64,000 nucleotides of DNA from Novispirillum itersonii (lineage in GTDB: Bacteria > Pseudomonadota > Alphaproteobacteria > Rhodospirillales > Rhodospirillaceae). The position numbers and the translations under genes are program-made. The notes under the pieces were generated by a model. It was not told the origin of the DNA. It saw nothing but the letters and a program-made list of their open reading frames with translations, and did not search any database. Where the stretch lies: positions 124,001-188,000 of the forward strand of contig NZ_JACIIX010000011.1 in assembly GCF_014205675.1 (NCBI RefSeq). Reading direction: 5' to 3'. The number at the start of each line of letters is the position of its first letter. Position 1 is the first letter of the stretch. Of the stretch, positions 27,973-36,908 are shown piece after piece.

Positions 27973-29019
27973 ATGTCCAGTCCCGAGCGGATCGTCGCCC
28001 TCGCCGAAAAAGTATCCTCCGTCACCGCCGCCAAGATGAACACCATCCACCAGATCACCGGATCGGTGCGGATGCTGGCGCTGAACGCCCTGATCGAGGC
28101 CAACCGGGCCGGGCAGCACGGTAAGGGCTTTGCCGTGGTGGCGACCGAGGTCAAATCCATCTCACAGGCCATCACCGATGTGGCGAAGGAGCTGGAGCAG
28201 GAACTGGCGGGCAGCGCCCGCGACCTGTCCACCCTTGGCCGGGGACTGGTGGATCACGTGCGGGGCACGCGGCTGGCCGATCTGGCCCTGAACATGATCG
28301 AGATCATCGACCGGAACCTGTACGAACGCTCCTGCGATGTCCGGTGGTGGGCCACCGATGCGGCGGTGGTTGATGCTATCGCCACCCCGACCGCCGCCAC
28401 CGCGCGCCGCGCCTCGGACCGGCTGGCGGTGATCCTGTCGTCCTATACCGTCTATCTGGATCTGTGGGTGATTGATGCCAGCGGCACCGTGATTGCCAAT
28501 GGCCGCCCGGACCGCTACCCGCAGGCGGTAGGGCGGTCGGTGGCACAGGGCGACATCTTCCGCCGGGCTCTGGCCACCCGCGACGGCGGAGAATTCGTGG
28601 TCGGCGACATCCGCACCTATGATGCGCTGGCCGGATCACAGGCCGCCGTTTACGCCACCGCCATCCGCGAGAACGGCGAGACTGACGGTGCGCCGATCGG
28701 GGTGCTGGCGGTGTTTTTCGACTGGCAGCCGCAGGCCGAGGCGGTGGTGAAAGGCGTCCGCCTGAGCGAGGAGGAACGCGCCCGCAGCCGCTGCCTGCTG
28801 CTGGATTCCGCCGGACGGGTGATTGCCGCCTCGGACGGGAAAGGCATCCTGACGGAAACCCTCCGGCTGGACACTCAGGGGGCGGAACGGGGTCACCTCT
28901 CCGCCCCGGATGGCACCGTCACCGGCTTTGCCCTGACCCCGGGGTACGAAACCTATGACGGGCTGGGCTGGTATGGTGCCATCGTACAGGAGCCGGATCC
29001 GTCCCTTCAGGGGGGCTGA
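27973..29019 (+). CDS. Soluble chemoreceptor-tip protein with C-terminal Cache-like sensor
   Basis: 348 residues, no membrane segment or signal peptide. Residues about 25-62 are a recognisable methyl-accepting signalling tip ([26 protein letters not shown]). Residues about 105-345 form a sensor region with two Cache-like cores, each with a strand-turn of the DASGTVIANG and DSAGRVIAAS type. The order is reversed from usual chemoreceptors, and the flanking adaptation helices are much shortened. It could dock to the chemotaxis array or to CheW as a cytoplasmic modulator. A strong GGAGG precedes the ATG. The gene is alone and convergent with csaA. Confidence 0.75.
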   Translation: MSSPERIVALAEKVSSVTAAKMNTIHQITGSVRMLALNALIEANRAGQHGKGFAVVATEVKSISQAITDVAKELEQELAGSARDLSTLGRGLVDHVRGTRLADLALNMIEIIDRNLYERSCDVRWWATDAAVVDAIATPTAATARRASDRLAVILSSYTVYLDLWVIDASGTVIANGRPDRYPQAVGRSVAQGDIFRRALATRDGGEFVVGDIRTYDALAGSQAAVYATAIRENGETDGAPIGVLAVFFDWQPQAEAVVKGVRLSEEERARSRCLLLDSAGRVIAASDGKGILTETLRLDTQGAERGHLSAPDGTVTGFALTPGYETYDGLGWYGAIVQEPDPSLQGG

Positions 29020-29026
29020 GGGTGAC

Positions 29027-29389
29027 TCAGTACATCCGTCCGCCGTCCGGCACCGGCTGCTCCGGGGCCAGCAACACCACCCGCCCGTCCGCATCCGGCA
29101 GGCCAAGGGTCAGCACCTCGGAGACAAAGGGGCCGATCCGGCGCGGCGGCAGGTTGACCACACACAGCACCTGCCGCCCCGGCAGGCTCTCTGCGGTGTA
29201 GAGATCGGTGATCTGCGCGCTGGACCGGCGCAGACCGATCTCCGGCCCCAGATCAATCTCCAGCTTCCACGCCGGTTTGCGGGCTTCGGGAAAAGCCTCG
29301 ACCCGGCGGATGGTGCCGACGCGGATATCCACCGCCAGAAACTGGTCAATGCTGATTGGGGCGGTGGGCAGGGCAGCGGAGGACGTCAT
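29027..29389 (-). CDS. csaA: tRNA-binding domain protein, CsaA-like
   Basis: 120-residue stand-alone EMAP/OB-fold tRNA-binding protein. Characteristic segments are [27 protein letters not shown], split at its turn, [28 protein letters not shown], and the [20 protein letters not shown] end. CsaA has been proposed to act as a chaperone or tRNA-binding factor. Start 29389 is taken because the upstream reading frame codes for nothing conserved. Confidence 0.88.
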   Translation of the reverse strand: MTSSAALPTAPISIDQFLAVDIRVGTIRRVEAFPEARKPAWKLEIDLGPEIGLRRSSAQITDLYTAESLPGRQVLCVVNLPPRRIGPFVSEVLTLGLPDADGRVVLLAPEQPVPDGGRMY

Positions 29390-29463
29390 CGCGGGAAACA
29401 CTCCTGTCTGGGCAAGGGGAAAGGATCCGGCACCATCTCCCGGATGTCCCCGGCGGGTCTTGA

Positions 29464-30267
29464 TCAGGACTGCCGGAGTTTGGACCGTTCCTGCCGCCGG
29501 TAGGCCGCCGGGGTCAGGCCGGTCTGGCGGCGCAGGGCCCGGGTCAGGGCACTCTGGTCGGCATATCCGGCGCGGTAAGCGATTTCCGCCACCGACAGAT
29601 CCGTGGCCGTCAGCCAGTGCTGCACCCGCGCCAGCCGCAGCCCGGCCAGCCAACCCTGCGGCGTTGCCCCCAGATCCTGCCGGAACAGCGCATGCAGGCG
29701 GCGGGGGCTGAGGGCGGCACGGTCGGCCATCTCCGCCACGCTCCACCCCCGGAACGGATCGGCTTCCAGTGCCGCCAGCAGCCCGGCCAGCCGGGGCACC
29801 ACAGCGACAGGCCGGTCCGGCTGCAGGGCATCGAGCAGCAAGGGCAGCCACAGGGTGGCCTGCCCGGATGATGCCGTGCCTGCGGCCAGCAGACTGCCCA
29901 TATACTCAATCAGATGCCCCGCCGCCGGAGACACCGGCAGAAACGGCTGACCCGCCCATTGTTCCAGCCGCCGGTCGCCCAGTGCCGCCGCCTCCACATC
30001 CACCACCACAAACCGGTTGGCGGCCCGGGCCTCCTGATCATGGCGGTGACCGGGGACAACGCAGGCGGCGGTGCCACGCCGCAGCACCCCGCCACGCCCG
30101 GCAACCTCCAGTGCCATCGCCCCGGCCAGCGGCAGCACCAGTTGGGCAAAACTGTGGCTGTGCGCGGCCCCGGACCGGCCATAGGAGCGCAGTGAAATCT
30201 CAGGTCCCTGCCGGTTCTCCCCGATGACGGCGGACACAGGCACAGCCGACAGCATCGCAGCCACCAT
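29464..30267 (-). CDS. AraC-family transcriptional regulator
   Basis: About 267 residues with an N-terminal cupin-like sensor region ([19 protein letters not shown]) and a C-terminal double helix-turn-helix ([45 protein letters not shown], each broken at the turn). No target gene is evident. It lies between csaA and a small Cys-rich protein on the same strand. Start codons at 30267 and 30255 are both plausible, and no strong binding site decides. Confidence 0.82.
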   Translation of the reverse strand: MVAAMLSAVPVSAVIGENRQGPEISLRSYGRSGAAHSHSFAQLVLPLAGAMALEVAGRGGVLRRGTAACVVPGHRHDQEARAANRFVVVDVEAAALGDRRLEQWAGQPFLPVSPAAGHLIEYMGSLLAAGTASSGQATLWLPLLLDALQPDRPVAVVPRLAGLLAALEADPFRGWSVAEMADRAALSPRRLHALFRQDLGATPQGWLAGLRLARVQHWLTATDLSVAEIAYRAGYADQSALTRALRRQTGLTPAAYRRQERSKLRQS

Positions 30268-30384
30268 ATTCCGAAAGCACTCCGCACCGCATTCACCCAG
30301 CCCGACGACAGTACCGCGAAGCCCGGCGCAGCCCAAGAGCCTGCATCCGTACAGTGGTCCGGCAGAACAGCAACCGCGCTCCCG

Positions 30385-30621
30385 TTACGGCCGTTCCCCC
30401 AGCGTGTCGCGGACAGCATTCCATTCCTTCAGGATCATCTTGGCCCCGCGCGCGTTGCCGGTGCACAGATGCTCGCGGTAGCGCTTGTCGTAATAGCCGT
30501 TGACCCCGATCTTGCGGGCGTCGCGGTCCCAGACAATGCGGGCACAGTCCAGCTTCAGGCGGCAGGCCTCGCTGCAACACTCAGCATCGGTGACGGGGGT
30601 TCCGCAGATTTTGCAGGTCAT
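30385..30621 (-). CDS. Small Cys-rich (zinc-ribbon-like) hypothetical protein
   Basis: 78 residues opening MTCKICGTPVTDAECCSEACRLK cut at the turn: two cysteine pairs (CxxC and CxxxC) of a small zinc-binding fold, followed by another Cys and a basic helical part. The middle (WDRDARKIGVNGYYDKRYREHLC) is rich in aromatic and charged residues. Function unknown. A GGAG lies 8 bases before the ATG. It sits directly downstream of the tRNA-Arg terminator on the same strand. Confidence 0.7.
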   Translation of the reverse strand: MTCKICGTPVTDAECCSEACRLKLDCARIVWDRDARKIGVNGYYDKRYREHLCTGNARGAKMILKEWNAVRDTLGERP

Positions 30622-30651
30622 GGCACAGGCTCCGGCAGGACGGCAAACAAC

Positions 30652-30683
30652 AAAAAACCCGTCAGGCTTCCGGGCCGGACGGG
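30652..30683 (-). terminator. Intrinsic terminator of tRNA-Arg
   Basis: Read leftward: CCCGTCCGG..CCTGACGGG hairpin with one bulged base, followed by six T. It lies 22 bases past the tRNA 3' end. Confidence 0.85.
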
Positions 30684-30704
30684 CATGATCAGCAGAACGG
30701 AAAG

Positions 30705-30781
30705 TGGCGCACCCGACAGGATTCGAACCTGTGACCCCTGCCTTCGGAGGGCAGTACTCTATCCAGCTGAGCTACGGGTGC
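30705..30781 (-). tRNA. tRNA-Arg (anticodon CCG)
   Basis: 77-base cloverleaf starting GCACCCGTAGCTCAG and ending GGGTGCGCCA with encoded CCA. The anticodon stem CTGCC/GGCAG encloses loop CTCCGAA, giving anticodon CCG (reads CGG). The T arm GGTTCGAATCC is canonical. Confidence 0.97.
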
Positions 30782-30942
30782 ATCCGTAAACCTGTGTGAT
30801 CCACAGGCTGCTGAGGGAGCGCACCTTACTGCACACTCCCCGCCCGACGCAAGAGCGGATTTGCACTTTTTTCGCAAAACCCTGCCCGCGCAGGATTTTC
30901 GCCGGTTCTCCCCGGTGGCCCGTCACTTCGCGCTTGCCAAAA

Positions 30943-30969
30943 TCATCAAGACATCTGATGTTTTGATGA
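30943..30969. promoter_or_regulatory. 27-bp interrupted palindrome, probable operator of the FadR-type gene
   Basis: Half-sites TCATCAA (30943-30949) and TTGATGA (30963-30969) enclose ACATC-T-GATGT (30951-30961). Apart from the single-base separators the whole element is perfectly symmetric. It is 34 bp before the preferred start of the GntR/FadR regulator. Confidence 0.7.
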
Positions 30970-31003
30970 CCTGTTGTTCTCCGCTGATCCGGCCCGCTCC
31001 ACC

Positions 31004-31744
31004 ATGCCCGCCTCCCCGCTTGCAAACGCCCCTCTCAGCCCGATGCCACCCCGGCCATCGCTGGTCGATGCCACCATCGCCACGCTGCGTCACCAGATCG
31101 CCAGCGGATCGTGGGAGGTCGGCGACCGCATTCCCCCGGAAAGCCGTCTGGCCGAACAGCTCAATGTCAGCCGGGGCACCATCCGCGAGGCGGTGCGCGT
31201 GCTGTCGCATGCCGGTATGCTGGAAGTGCGGCAGGGGGATGGCACCTATGTCCGCCGCCGGGTCGATCCCGGCGAATGCATGCGCCGCATCGACCGCGCC
31301 GGACTGCGGGAACATCTGGAAGTCCGCCGGGCGCTGGAGGTGGAAGCCGCCCGCCTCGCCGCCGAGCGCCGCACCGAGGCCGACCTGTCCCGCCTGCACA
31401 GCACGCTGGAGGTGCGGCGGGCGCTGGAGCAGGCCCCCGACCCTGACAGCGACATTCCGCTGGAACACTTTGTTGACCGCGACCTGCAATTCCACCTGAC
31501 CGTCACCGACGCCGCCCACAACCCGGTTCTGTCGGAACTGTACGGCCTGTTTGCCGAGTCGATCCGTCGCCACATCGTCACCGCCCTGCGGGACACCGCG
31601 CTGCCGGATCCCCGGCATGAGGCCCATCTACGGATTGTTGACGCCATTGCCGACCGCGACCCCGACCGGGCCGCCGCCGCCGCCGCCGCCGTCATCACCC
31701 CGATGATCGAGGCGCTGGACGGTCTGCTGTTCCCTTCCCCCTGA
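31004..31744 (+). CDS. GntR-family (FadR subfamily) transcriptional regulator
   Basis: 246 residues. The N-terminal winged helix is DATIATLRHQIASGSWEVGDRIP then ESRLAEQLNVSRGTIREAVRVL, read as two parts, ending in GDGTYVRR. A C-terminal all-helical FCD ligand/metal-binding domain follows (LEVRRALEVEAARLA; HLTVTDAAHNPVL; HEAHLRIVDAI). The ATG at 31004 is preferred over a TTG at 30974 that lies five bases after the palindrome. The MFS gene starts 26 bp downstream, so it is likely co-transcribed and self-regulated. Effector unknown. Confidence 0.88.
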   Translation: MPASPLANAPLSPMPPRPSLVDATIATLRHQIASGSWEVGDRIPPESRLAEQLNVSRGTIREAVRVLSHAGMLEVRQGDGTYVRRRVDPGECMRRIDRAGLREHLEVRRALEVEAARLAAERRTEADLSRLHSTLEVRRALEQAPDPDSDIPLEHFVDRDLQFHLTVTDAAHNPVLSELYGLFAESIRRHIVTALRDTALPDPRHEAHLRIVDAIADRDPDRAAAAAAAVITPMIEALDGLLFPSP

Positions 31745-31770
31745 TTGTCTGAAGCTCCGGATTCCCCGCC

Positions 31771-33084
31771 ATGTCTCTCCGTGATCCTTCCACTCCGTCC
31801 GCGCCGCCGCTGGATGCCGACGCCGTCGAACATCTGGCCGAAGATCTGCTGATCGACGCCGACGACGCCAGCACCGAAACCCCGGCCGCGGCCCCGGCGG
31901 CCCCGGTGGTGGCGGGCAGCATGATGCTGATCGTCGCCATCGTGCTGGTCGGCTTCAATCTGCGTCCGGCCCTGTCCAGCGTCGGGCCGGTGCTGTCGGA
32001 GATCATGGCGACCTTCAGCCTTGGCGGCAGCGGTGCCGCCCTGCTGACCACCCTGCCGGTGGTCTGCCTCGGCCTGTTCTCCGCCGTGGCCCCCGGCATG
32101 GGGCGGCGGCTGGGAACCGAAAAGGCGATCCTGCTGCTGATGCTGCTACTGATTGCCGGGCTGGTGCTGCGGCTGGTGGTGACCTATCCGGCCCTGCTGC
32201 TGTCCGGCGTGCTGGTCGGGGCCGCCATCGCCGGAATGAACGTGCTGCTGCCGGGGCTGGTCAAGCGCGACTTTCCGCACAAGGCCGCGCTGATGGCCGG
32301 GGTCTACACCATGGCCCTGTGCGCCGGGGCCTCGCTGGCGGCAGGCTTTACCGTGCCGCTGGAGCAGGCTGCCGGAGGATCGTGGGCCTTTGCGCTGGCC
32401 TTCTGGGCCGTGCCCGCCGTGATCGCCACCGTGGTGTGGTTTCCGCAGGTCCGCGCCGGGCGCAGCGCCGCCGCCGGAAAGGGCTGGACCGTGCGGGGCC
32501 TGACCCGGGATCCGCTGGCGTGGCAGGTCACCCTGTTCATGGGGCTGCAATCCTCCATGGCTTATTCCCTGTTCGGCTGGCTGGCCCCGATCCTGCGCGA
32601 CCGGGGACTGGATCCGGTGCAGGCCGGGTGGGTGGTGTCGCTGTCGATCCTGATTCAGGTGCCCTCGTCCCTTCTCGCGCCGATTCTGGCCACCCGCCGC
32701 CCCAGCCAGAGCATCGCCACCGTCATCACCCTGATCCTGACCCTGATCGGCATGCTGGGCTTTATTTTCGCCCCGCTGTCCACCGTGTGGGTGTGGACGC
32801 TGTTTTCCGGGGTCGGGCTGGGCGCTGCCTTCGCGCTGGGGATCACCCTGATCGTGCTGCGGGCCAGCGACAGCCACGTCGCCGCCCAGCTTTCAGGCAT
32901 GGCGCAGGGGTTCGGCTACACCCTTGCCAGCGGCGGGCCGTTTCTGGTTGGCGTCCTGCACGATGCCTTCGGCGGCTGGACCGCCGTCGCCATCCTGTTC
33001 GCCGTCATCTGCGGGGCCGGGGCGCTGTTCGGCCTTGGTGCCGGGCGGCCGCTGCATGTGAAGGCGGAAAGCCACCCGCGCTGA
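31771..33084 (+). CDS. CynX/NimT-family MFS transporter
   Basis: 437 residues, about 12 helices, with the CynX/NimT signature VLVGFNLRPALSSVGPVL at the first helix, and PGMGRRLGTEKAILLLM and AGMNVLLPGLVKRDFP further on. Family substrates include cyanate and 2-nitroimidazole, but most are unknown. A long acidic N-terminal extension (about 45 residues) precedes helix 1. Directly behind the FadR-type regulator, which probably controls it. Confidence 0.88.
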   Translation: MSLRDPSTPSAPPLDADAVEHLAEDLLIDADDASTETPAAAPAAPVVAGSMMLIVAIVLVGFNLRPALSSVGPVLSEIMATFSLGGSGAALLTTLPVVCLGLFSAVAPGMGRRLGTEKAILLLMLLLIAGLVLRLVVTYPALLLSGVLVGAAIAGMNVLLPGLVKRDFPHKAALMAGVYTMALCAGASLAAGFTVPLEQAAGGSWAFALAFWAVPAVIATVVWFPQVRAGRSAAAGKGWTVRGLTRDPLAWQVTLFMGLQSSMAYSLFGWLAPILRDRGLDPVQAGWVVSLSILIQVPSSLLAPILATRRPSQSIATVITLILTLIGMLGFIFAPLSTVWVWTLFSGVGLGAAFALGITLIVLRASDSHVAAQLSGMAQGFGYTLASGGPFLVGVLHDAFGGWTAVAILFAVICGAGALFGLGAGRPLHVKAESHPR

Positions 33085-33173
33085 CCGCCCGCCTGCAAAT
33101 ACCTGTGGCGCCGCTGCCCAAAGCGGCCCATATCTGAGGCCCTTACCCTTCTTTTCTGATCCGGGGCCCCGTC

Positions 33174-33977
33174 ATGACCCTTCCGAACCTTCAGGCCGCT
33201 GCCATTATCCCCGAACTGTCGTGGCAGACCCTGACCTGCGAAGCCGCCCGGCTGAGCCGGAAGGAACCGCTGCTGCAACCGGTGCTGTCTGCCCTACTGC
33301 CCGATGACGGATCCCTCGCCGGGGCCGTGGCCGGAATTCTGGCCGGGGCCCTGTGCGCCCCGGGCATGGATGTCTGCGGCCTGTCGGCGCTGTTCCACGA
33401 GGTGCTGTCGCGGGAGGCGGTGAACACCGTCCTGACCCGCGACCTTCAGGCGGTGCGCGACCGCGATCCGGCCTGCACCACCTATCTGCATGCCCTGCTG
33501 AACTACAAAGGCTTTCAGGCCCTTCAGGCGCACCGCATCGCCCACCACCTGTGGACGCACGAGCGGACGGAACTGGGGGCCTGGGTCGCCAACCGGGCTT
33601 CGATGGTGCTGGGGCCGGATATTCACCCCGCCGCCCGGATCGGGGCCGGGATCATGCTCGACCATGGGTCGGGGATCGTGATCGGCGAAACCGCCGTCGT
33701 CGATGACGACGTGTCGATCCTCCAGAACGTCACCCTCGGCGGCACCGGGAAAGTCACCGGCGACCGTCACCCGAAGGTCCGGCGCGGCGTGATGATCGGG
33801 GCCGGGGCCAAGATCATCGGCAATATCGAGATCGGCGAATTCAGCAAGATCGCCGCTGGCAGCGTGGTGCTGAAACCGGTGCCGCCGCGCTGCACGGTGG
33901 CGGGGATTCCGGCACAGGTGGTCCGCATCCACGGCACCGCCGAAATGCCTGCCCTGTCGATGAACCAGACCATCTGA
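33174..33977 (+). CDS. cysE: Serine O-acetyltransferase
   Basis: 267 residues. CysE acetylates L-serine with acetyl-CoA, the committed step of cysteine synthesis. The N-terminal helical domain (ARLSRKEPLLQPVLSALL; LQAVRDRDPACTTYLHALL, split in two) leads to a left-handed beta-helix with hexapeptide repeats (IHPAARIGAGIMLDHGSGIVIG and IGAGAKIIGNIEIG in pieces). The catalytic DHGSG motif is intact. A CCGCCTG-CGGA-CAGGCGG hairpin without T-run follows the stop. Confidence 0.95.
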   Translation: MTLPNLQAAAIIPELSWQTLTCEAARLSRKEPLLQPVLSALLPDDGSLAGAVAGILAGALCAPGMDVCGLSALFHEVLSREAVNTVLTRDLQAVRDRDPACTTYLHALLNYKGFQALQAHRIAHHLWTHERTELGAWVANRASMVLGPDIHPAARIGAGIMLDHGSGIVIGETAVVDDDVSILQNVTLGGTGKVTGDRHPKVRRGVMIGAGAKIIGNIEIGEFSKIAAGSVVLKPVPPRCTVAGIPAQVVRIHGTAEMPALSMNQTI

Positions 33978-34012
33978 TCCGCCTGCGGACAGGCGGGGGA
34001 CACTCCACCCCC

Positions 34013-34052
34013 TTGACGGATCTCTGCACAGCCCTATTGTTAGGGTCCCTAA
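34013..34052 (+). promoter_or_regulatory. marR-type promoter with overlapping TTAG-N5-CTAA operator
   Basis: TTGACG (34013-34018) and TATTGT (34035-34040) with a 16-bp spacer. The perfect palindrome TTAGGG-T-CCCTAA (34040-34052) starts at the last base of the -10 hexamer and covers the expected start point. This places the regulator's own coding start downstream at the GTG at 34070. Confidence 0.75.
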
Positions 34053-34069
34053 CCAATGAAGGCCATCCC

Positions 34070-34534
34070 GTGACCGCTGCTGCCCTTGCCGAAACACTGG
34101 AAACCCTGCACCGGCTGCTGCACCGCCGCTGGCAGGATGGGGCTGCTGACGGGGGCCTGTCCTACAGTGAGTTTGAATACCTCCGCGCCCTGCAACGCAT
34201 GGCAGGCTGCGGCGTGCAGGTGTTTGAGGACGCTCCCGGCACCCCGGACCATGGCCTGCATCTACAGGATCTGGCCGCCGCCCTGTCGGTCAGCAAGGCC
34301 TCGGTCAGCATTGCCATCGCCCGGCTGGAAGAGCGTGGCTTCGTCCGCCGCACCCCCTGCTTCCGCGATGCCCGCGCCCATCACCTGTTCCTGACCCCGG
34401 ACGGCCAGACTGCCCTGACCGCTGCCGCCCAGCGCTACAGCGACGTTGCCGCAGCCCTGCTGTCCCACGCCCCCGGCCTTGACCTGACAGCCCTGCGGCA
34501 CGCTCTGGAGCCTTTGCTCCCCCCCTCCCCCTGA
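34070..34534 (+). CDS. MarR-family transcriptional regulator
   Basis: 154 residues with a winged helix-turn-helix: LSYSEFEYLRALQRM, LHLQDLAAALSVSKASVSIAI (recognition region), RLEERGFVRRTPC and the wing RDARAHHLFLTPDG. The GTG start at 34070 is preceded by AAGG; an in-frame TTG at 34013 is the -35 box and cannot be the start of a normal leadered message. A palindrome of the same form lies before this gene and before the next one, so it probably represses both. Ligand unknown. Confidence 0.85.
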   Translation: MTAAALAETLETLHRLLHRRWQDGAADGGLSYSEFEYLRALQRMAGCGVQVFEDAPGTPDHGLHLQDLAAALSVSKASVSIAIARLEERGFVRRTPCFRDARAHHLFLTPDGQTALTAAAQRYSDVAAALLSHAPGLDLTALRHALEPLLPPSP

Positions 34535-34583
34535 CGTCGCCCCTCTCCGCAACCACCCTTTTTCCTTGCGCACACCCAATTAA

Positions 34584-34596
34584 TTAGTTTGTCTAA
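34584..34596 (+). promoter_or_regulatory. Second TTAG-N5-CTAA operator, before the small membrane protein
   Basis: TTAG-TTTGT-CTAA followed by C, with the same half-sites, spacing and flanking C as the operator at 34040-34052. It sits 23 bp before the preferred start of the downstream gene in an AT-rich stretch. Confidence 0.65.
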
Positions 34597-34618
34597 CTTT
34601 CTAAAATGGATCTCCACC

Positions 34619-35038
34619 ATGACCCTCACCCTGCCCCTGACCGGCCTCGCCCTCTACGTCCTGATCTGGGAGAAACTCCCCGAATGGGGATCGTGGTTCA
34701 ACCGGCTGCTGAGCCTCCTGCCCCAGCCCCTGCAAACCCTGTATCAACAGTGGACCTGCCCGTACTGCTCCGGGTTCTGGATCGCACTGGCCCTGCATGG
34801 ACTGACCGGCCTGTGGACCCTGCCGGGACTCGCCGGATCGGCCCTGACCGAATACGGCGTTCCCGGCCTTGCCGCCGCATGGTTTCTTGATGCCCTTGTG
34901 ACCGGCCTGCTGATGGCCTGCGGCAAGCTGGCCCTGACCGCCCTGCAAGGCCCGGCACTGGCCACCATGGCCCGCCGCCCGGCCCTGATGGCCGAAATTG
35001 CCGCCCACAAAGCGGCCCATTCCAAAACCGGATCCTGA
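34619..35038 (+). CDS. Small integral membrane protein of unknown function
   Basis: 139 residues with three or four hydrophobic helices (about 3-20, 50-66, 86-100 and 100-118 region) and a short CPYCSGFW motif, a CxxC next to the second helix. The tail is Ala/Lys-rich. I do not recognise a named family with certainty. An earlier in-frame TTG at 34589 falls inside the operator, so the ATG is preferred. Its position behind a MarR gene with a shared operator motif suggests a role in stress or drug response, which is inference. Confidence 0.65.
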   Translation: MTLTLPLTGLALYVLIWEKLPEWGSWFNRLLSLLPQPLQTLYQQWTCPYCSGFWIALALHGLTGLWTLPGLAGSALTEYGVPGLAAAWFLDALVTGLLMACGKLALTALQGPALATMARRPALMAEIAAHKAAHSKTGS

Positions 35039-35103
35039 GAAAAGCACAGCGGCCCGGGATTGCTCCCGGGCCGCCTGCTGTTCCACCGGAACTCCGGCAG
35101 TAC

Positions 35104-36435
35104 TCAGTGGATGGTCTCGCCGTGTTCGGCCAGATCGAGACCTTCTGTCTCTTCTTCCGGAGAAACACGGATCCCCATGATCATGTCCAGAACCTTCAGG
35201 ATGATGAAGGTGGCCACCGCACACCACACCACCGTGGCAACCACACCGTAAATCTGGGTGACGACCTGACCCGCGTTGCCTTCCAGCAGGCCGGTCTTGC
35301 CACCGATCGCGCTGGCGGCGAACACACCGGTCAGCACCGCACCGACCAGACCGCCAATCCCATGGACACCGAAAGCGTCGAGGGAGTCATCGTAACCCAG
35401 CTTGTGCTTCAGCCACACCGCACCCCAGAAGCAGGCCACGCCCGCCAGAAGACCGATGATCAGCGCCCCGGTCGGGGTGACGAAACCGGCAGCCGGAGTG
35501 ATGGCGACCAGACCGCCGACAGCCCCGGAGATGATCCCCAGCACGCTCGGCTTGCCCCGGAAGATCCACTCAACCAGCGTCCACGACACCGCAGCGGCGG
35601 AGGCGGCAATGTGGGTGACCAGCAGGGCCATGGCAGCCAGACCACCGGCGGTCAGCGCCGACCCGGCGTTGAAGCCGAACCAGCCAACCCACAGCAGGGC
35701 CGCACCGACCACCGACAGGGTCAGATTGTGCGGCGCCATGTTCTCGGTGCCGTAACCCTTGCGCTTGCCCAGCACGATGGCGGCCACCAGACCGGCGACA
35801 CCGGCGTTGATGTGCACCACGGTGCCCCCGGCGAAATCGAGCACGCCTTCGTTCATCAGGAAGCCGCCGCCCCACACCCAGTGAGCAACCGGCACATAGA
35901 CCACCAGCACCCATACCAGCGAAAACACCAGCATCGCCGAGAACTTCATGCGGTCAGCGAACGCCCCGGTGATCAGGGCGGGCGTGATGACGGCAAAGGT
36001 CATCTGGAAGGCCAGGAACAGCGCTTCCGGAATGGTGCCGGACAGGGCATCAATGCCGATGCCGGACAGGAAGGCCTTGGAGAAGTCACCGATAAAGGCA
36101 TTGCCGGTCCCGAAGGTCAGCGAATACCCGACCACCATCCACAGCACCGAGACAAAGCAGCAGATCGCAAAGCTCTGCGCCATGATCGCCAGCACGTTCT
36201 TCTTGCGGACCATACCGCCGTAGAACAGGGCCAGACCGGGAATGGTCATCATCAGCACGAAAGCGGTGGACACCAGCATCCAGGCGGTATCGCCGGAATT
36301 GAGAGTGGCGACCGGAGCCGCCGGGGCATCTTCGGCAAAGGCCGGCAGCGCCGCCAGCAGACCGGCGGCAGCCCCACCGGCAACGGCGGACAGACGCGGC
36401 AGGGAAGATACCATGCGCTTGGAAATGGACATCAT
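35104..36435 (-). CDS. amtB: Ammonium transporter
   Basis: 443-residue Amt family channel. Its Sec signal peptide (LLAALPAFA) is followed by 11 helices. FYGGMVRKKNVL, SGTIPEALFLAFQMTFA, the GGGFL/DFAGGTVVHINAG segment, and the paired pore histidines (APHNLTLSV and DAFGVHGIGG) are intact. Start 36435 follows AAGGAG, whereas an in-frame start at 36537 would run into glnK. It is co-transcribed with glnK, whose PII product blocks the channel when nitrogen is ample. Confidence 0.96.
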   Translation of the reverse strand: MMSISKRMVSSLPRLSAVAGGAAAGLLAALPAFAEDAPAAPVATLNSGDTAWMLVSTAFVLMMTIPGLALFYGGMVRKKNVLAIMAQSFAICCFVSVLWMVVGYSLTFGTGNAFIGDFSKAFLSGIGIDALSGTIPEALFLAFQMTFAVITPALITGAFADRMKFSAMLVFSLVWVLVVYVPVAHWVWGGGFLMNEGVLDFAGGTVVHINAGVAGLVAAIVLGKRKGYGTENMAPHNLTLSVVGAALLWVGWFGFNAGSALTAGGLAAMALLVTHIAASAAAVSWTLVEWIFRGKPSVLGIISGAVGGLVAITPAAGFVTPTGALIIGLLAGVACFWGAVWLKHKLGYDDSLDAFGVHGIGGLVGAVLTGVFAASAIGGKTGLLEGNAGQVVTQIYGVVATVVWCAVATFIILKVLDMIMGIRVSPEEETEGLDLAEHGETIH

Positions 36436-36460
36436 TGCAAAAGTCTCCTTCCGTCCGCGA

Positions 36461-36838
<378 letters not shown>

Positions 36839-36908
36839 TCATCCCGGGGGACCCCCGGTGACAGCCCTGTTTTTAGGCGGCCCCATTTCTGTTCCCGGAA
36901 ACATCCTT

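Noticed and set aside
28636-29106. Minus-strand 156-codon frame at the 3' end of the Cache protein gene
   Set aside because: It is antisense to the Cache gene and out of frame with csaA; no motif.
34013-34069. N-terminal extension of the MarR regulator from a TTG
   Set aside because: That codon is the -35 hexamer and the region carries the -10 and operator; the GTG at 34070 has a binding site.
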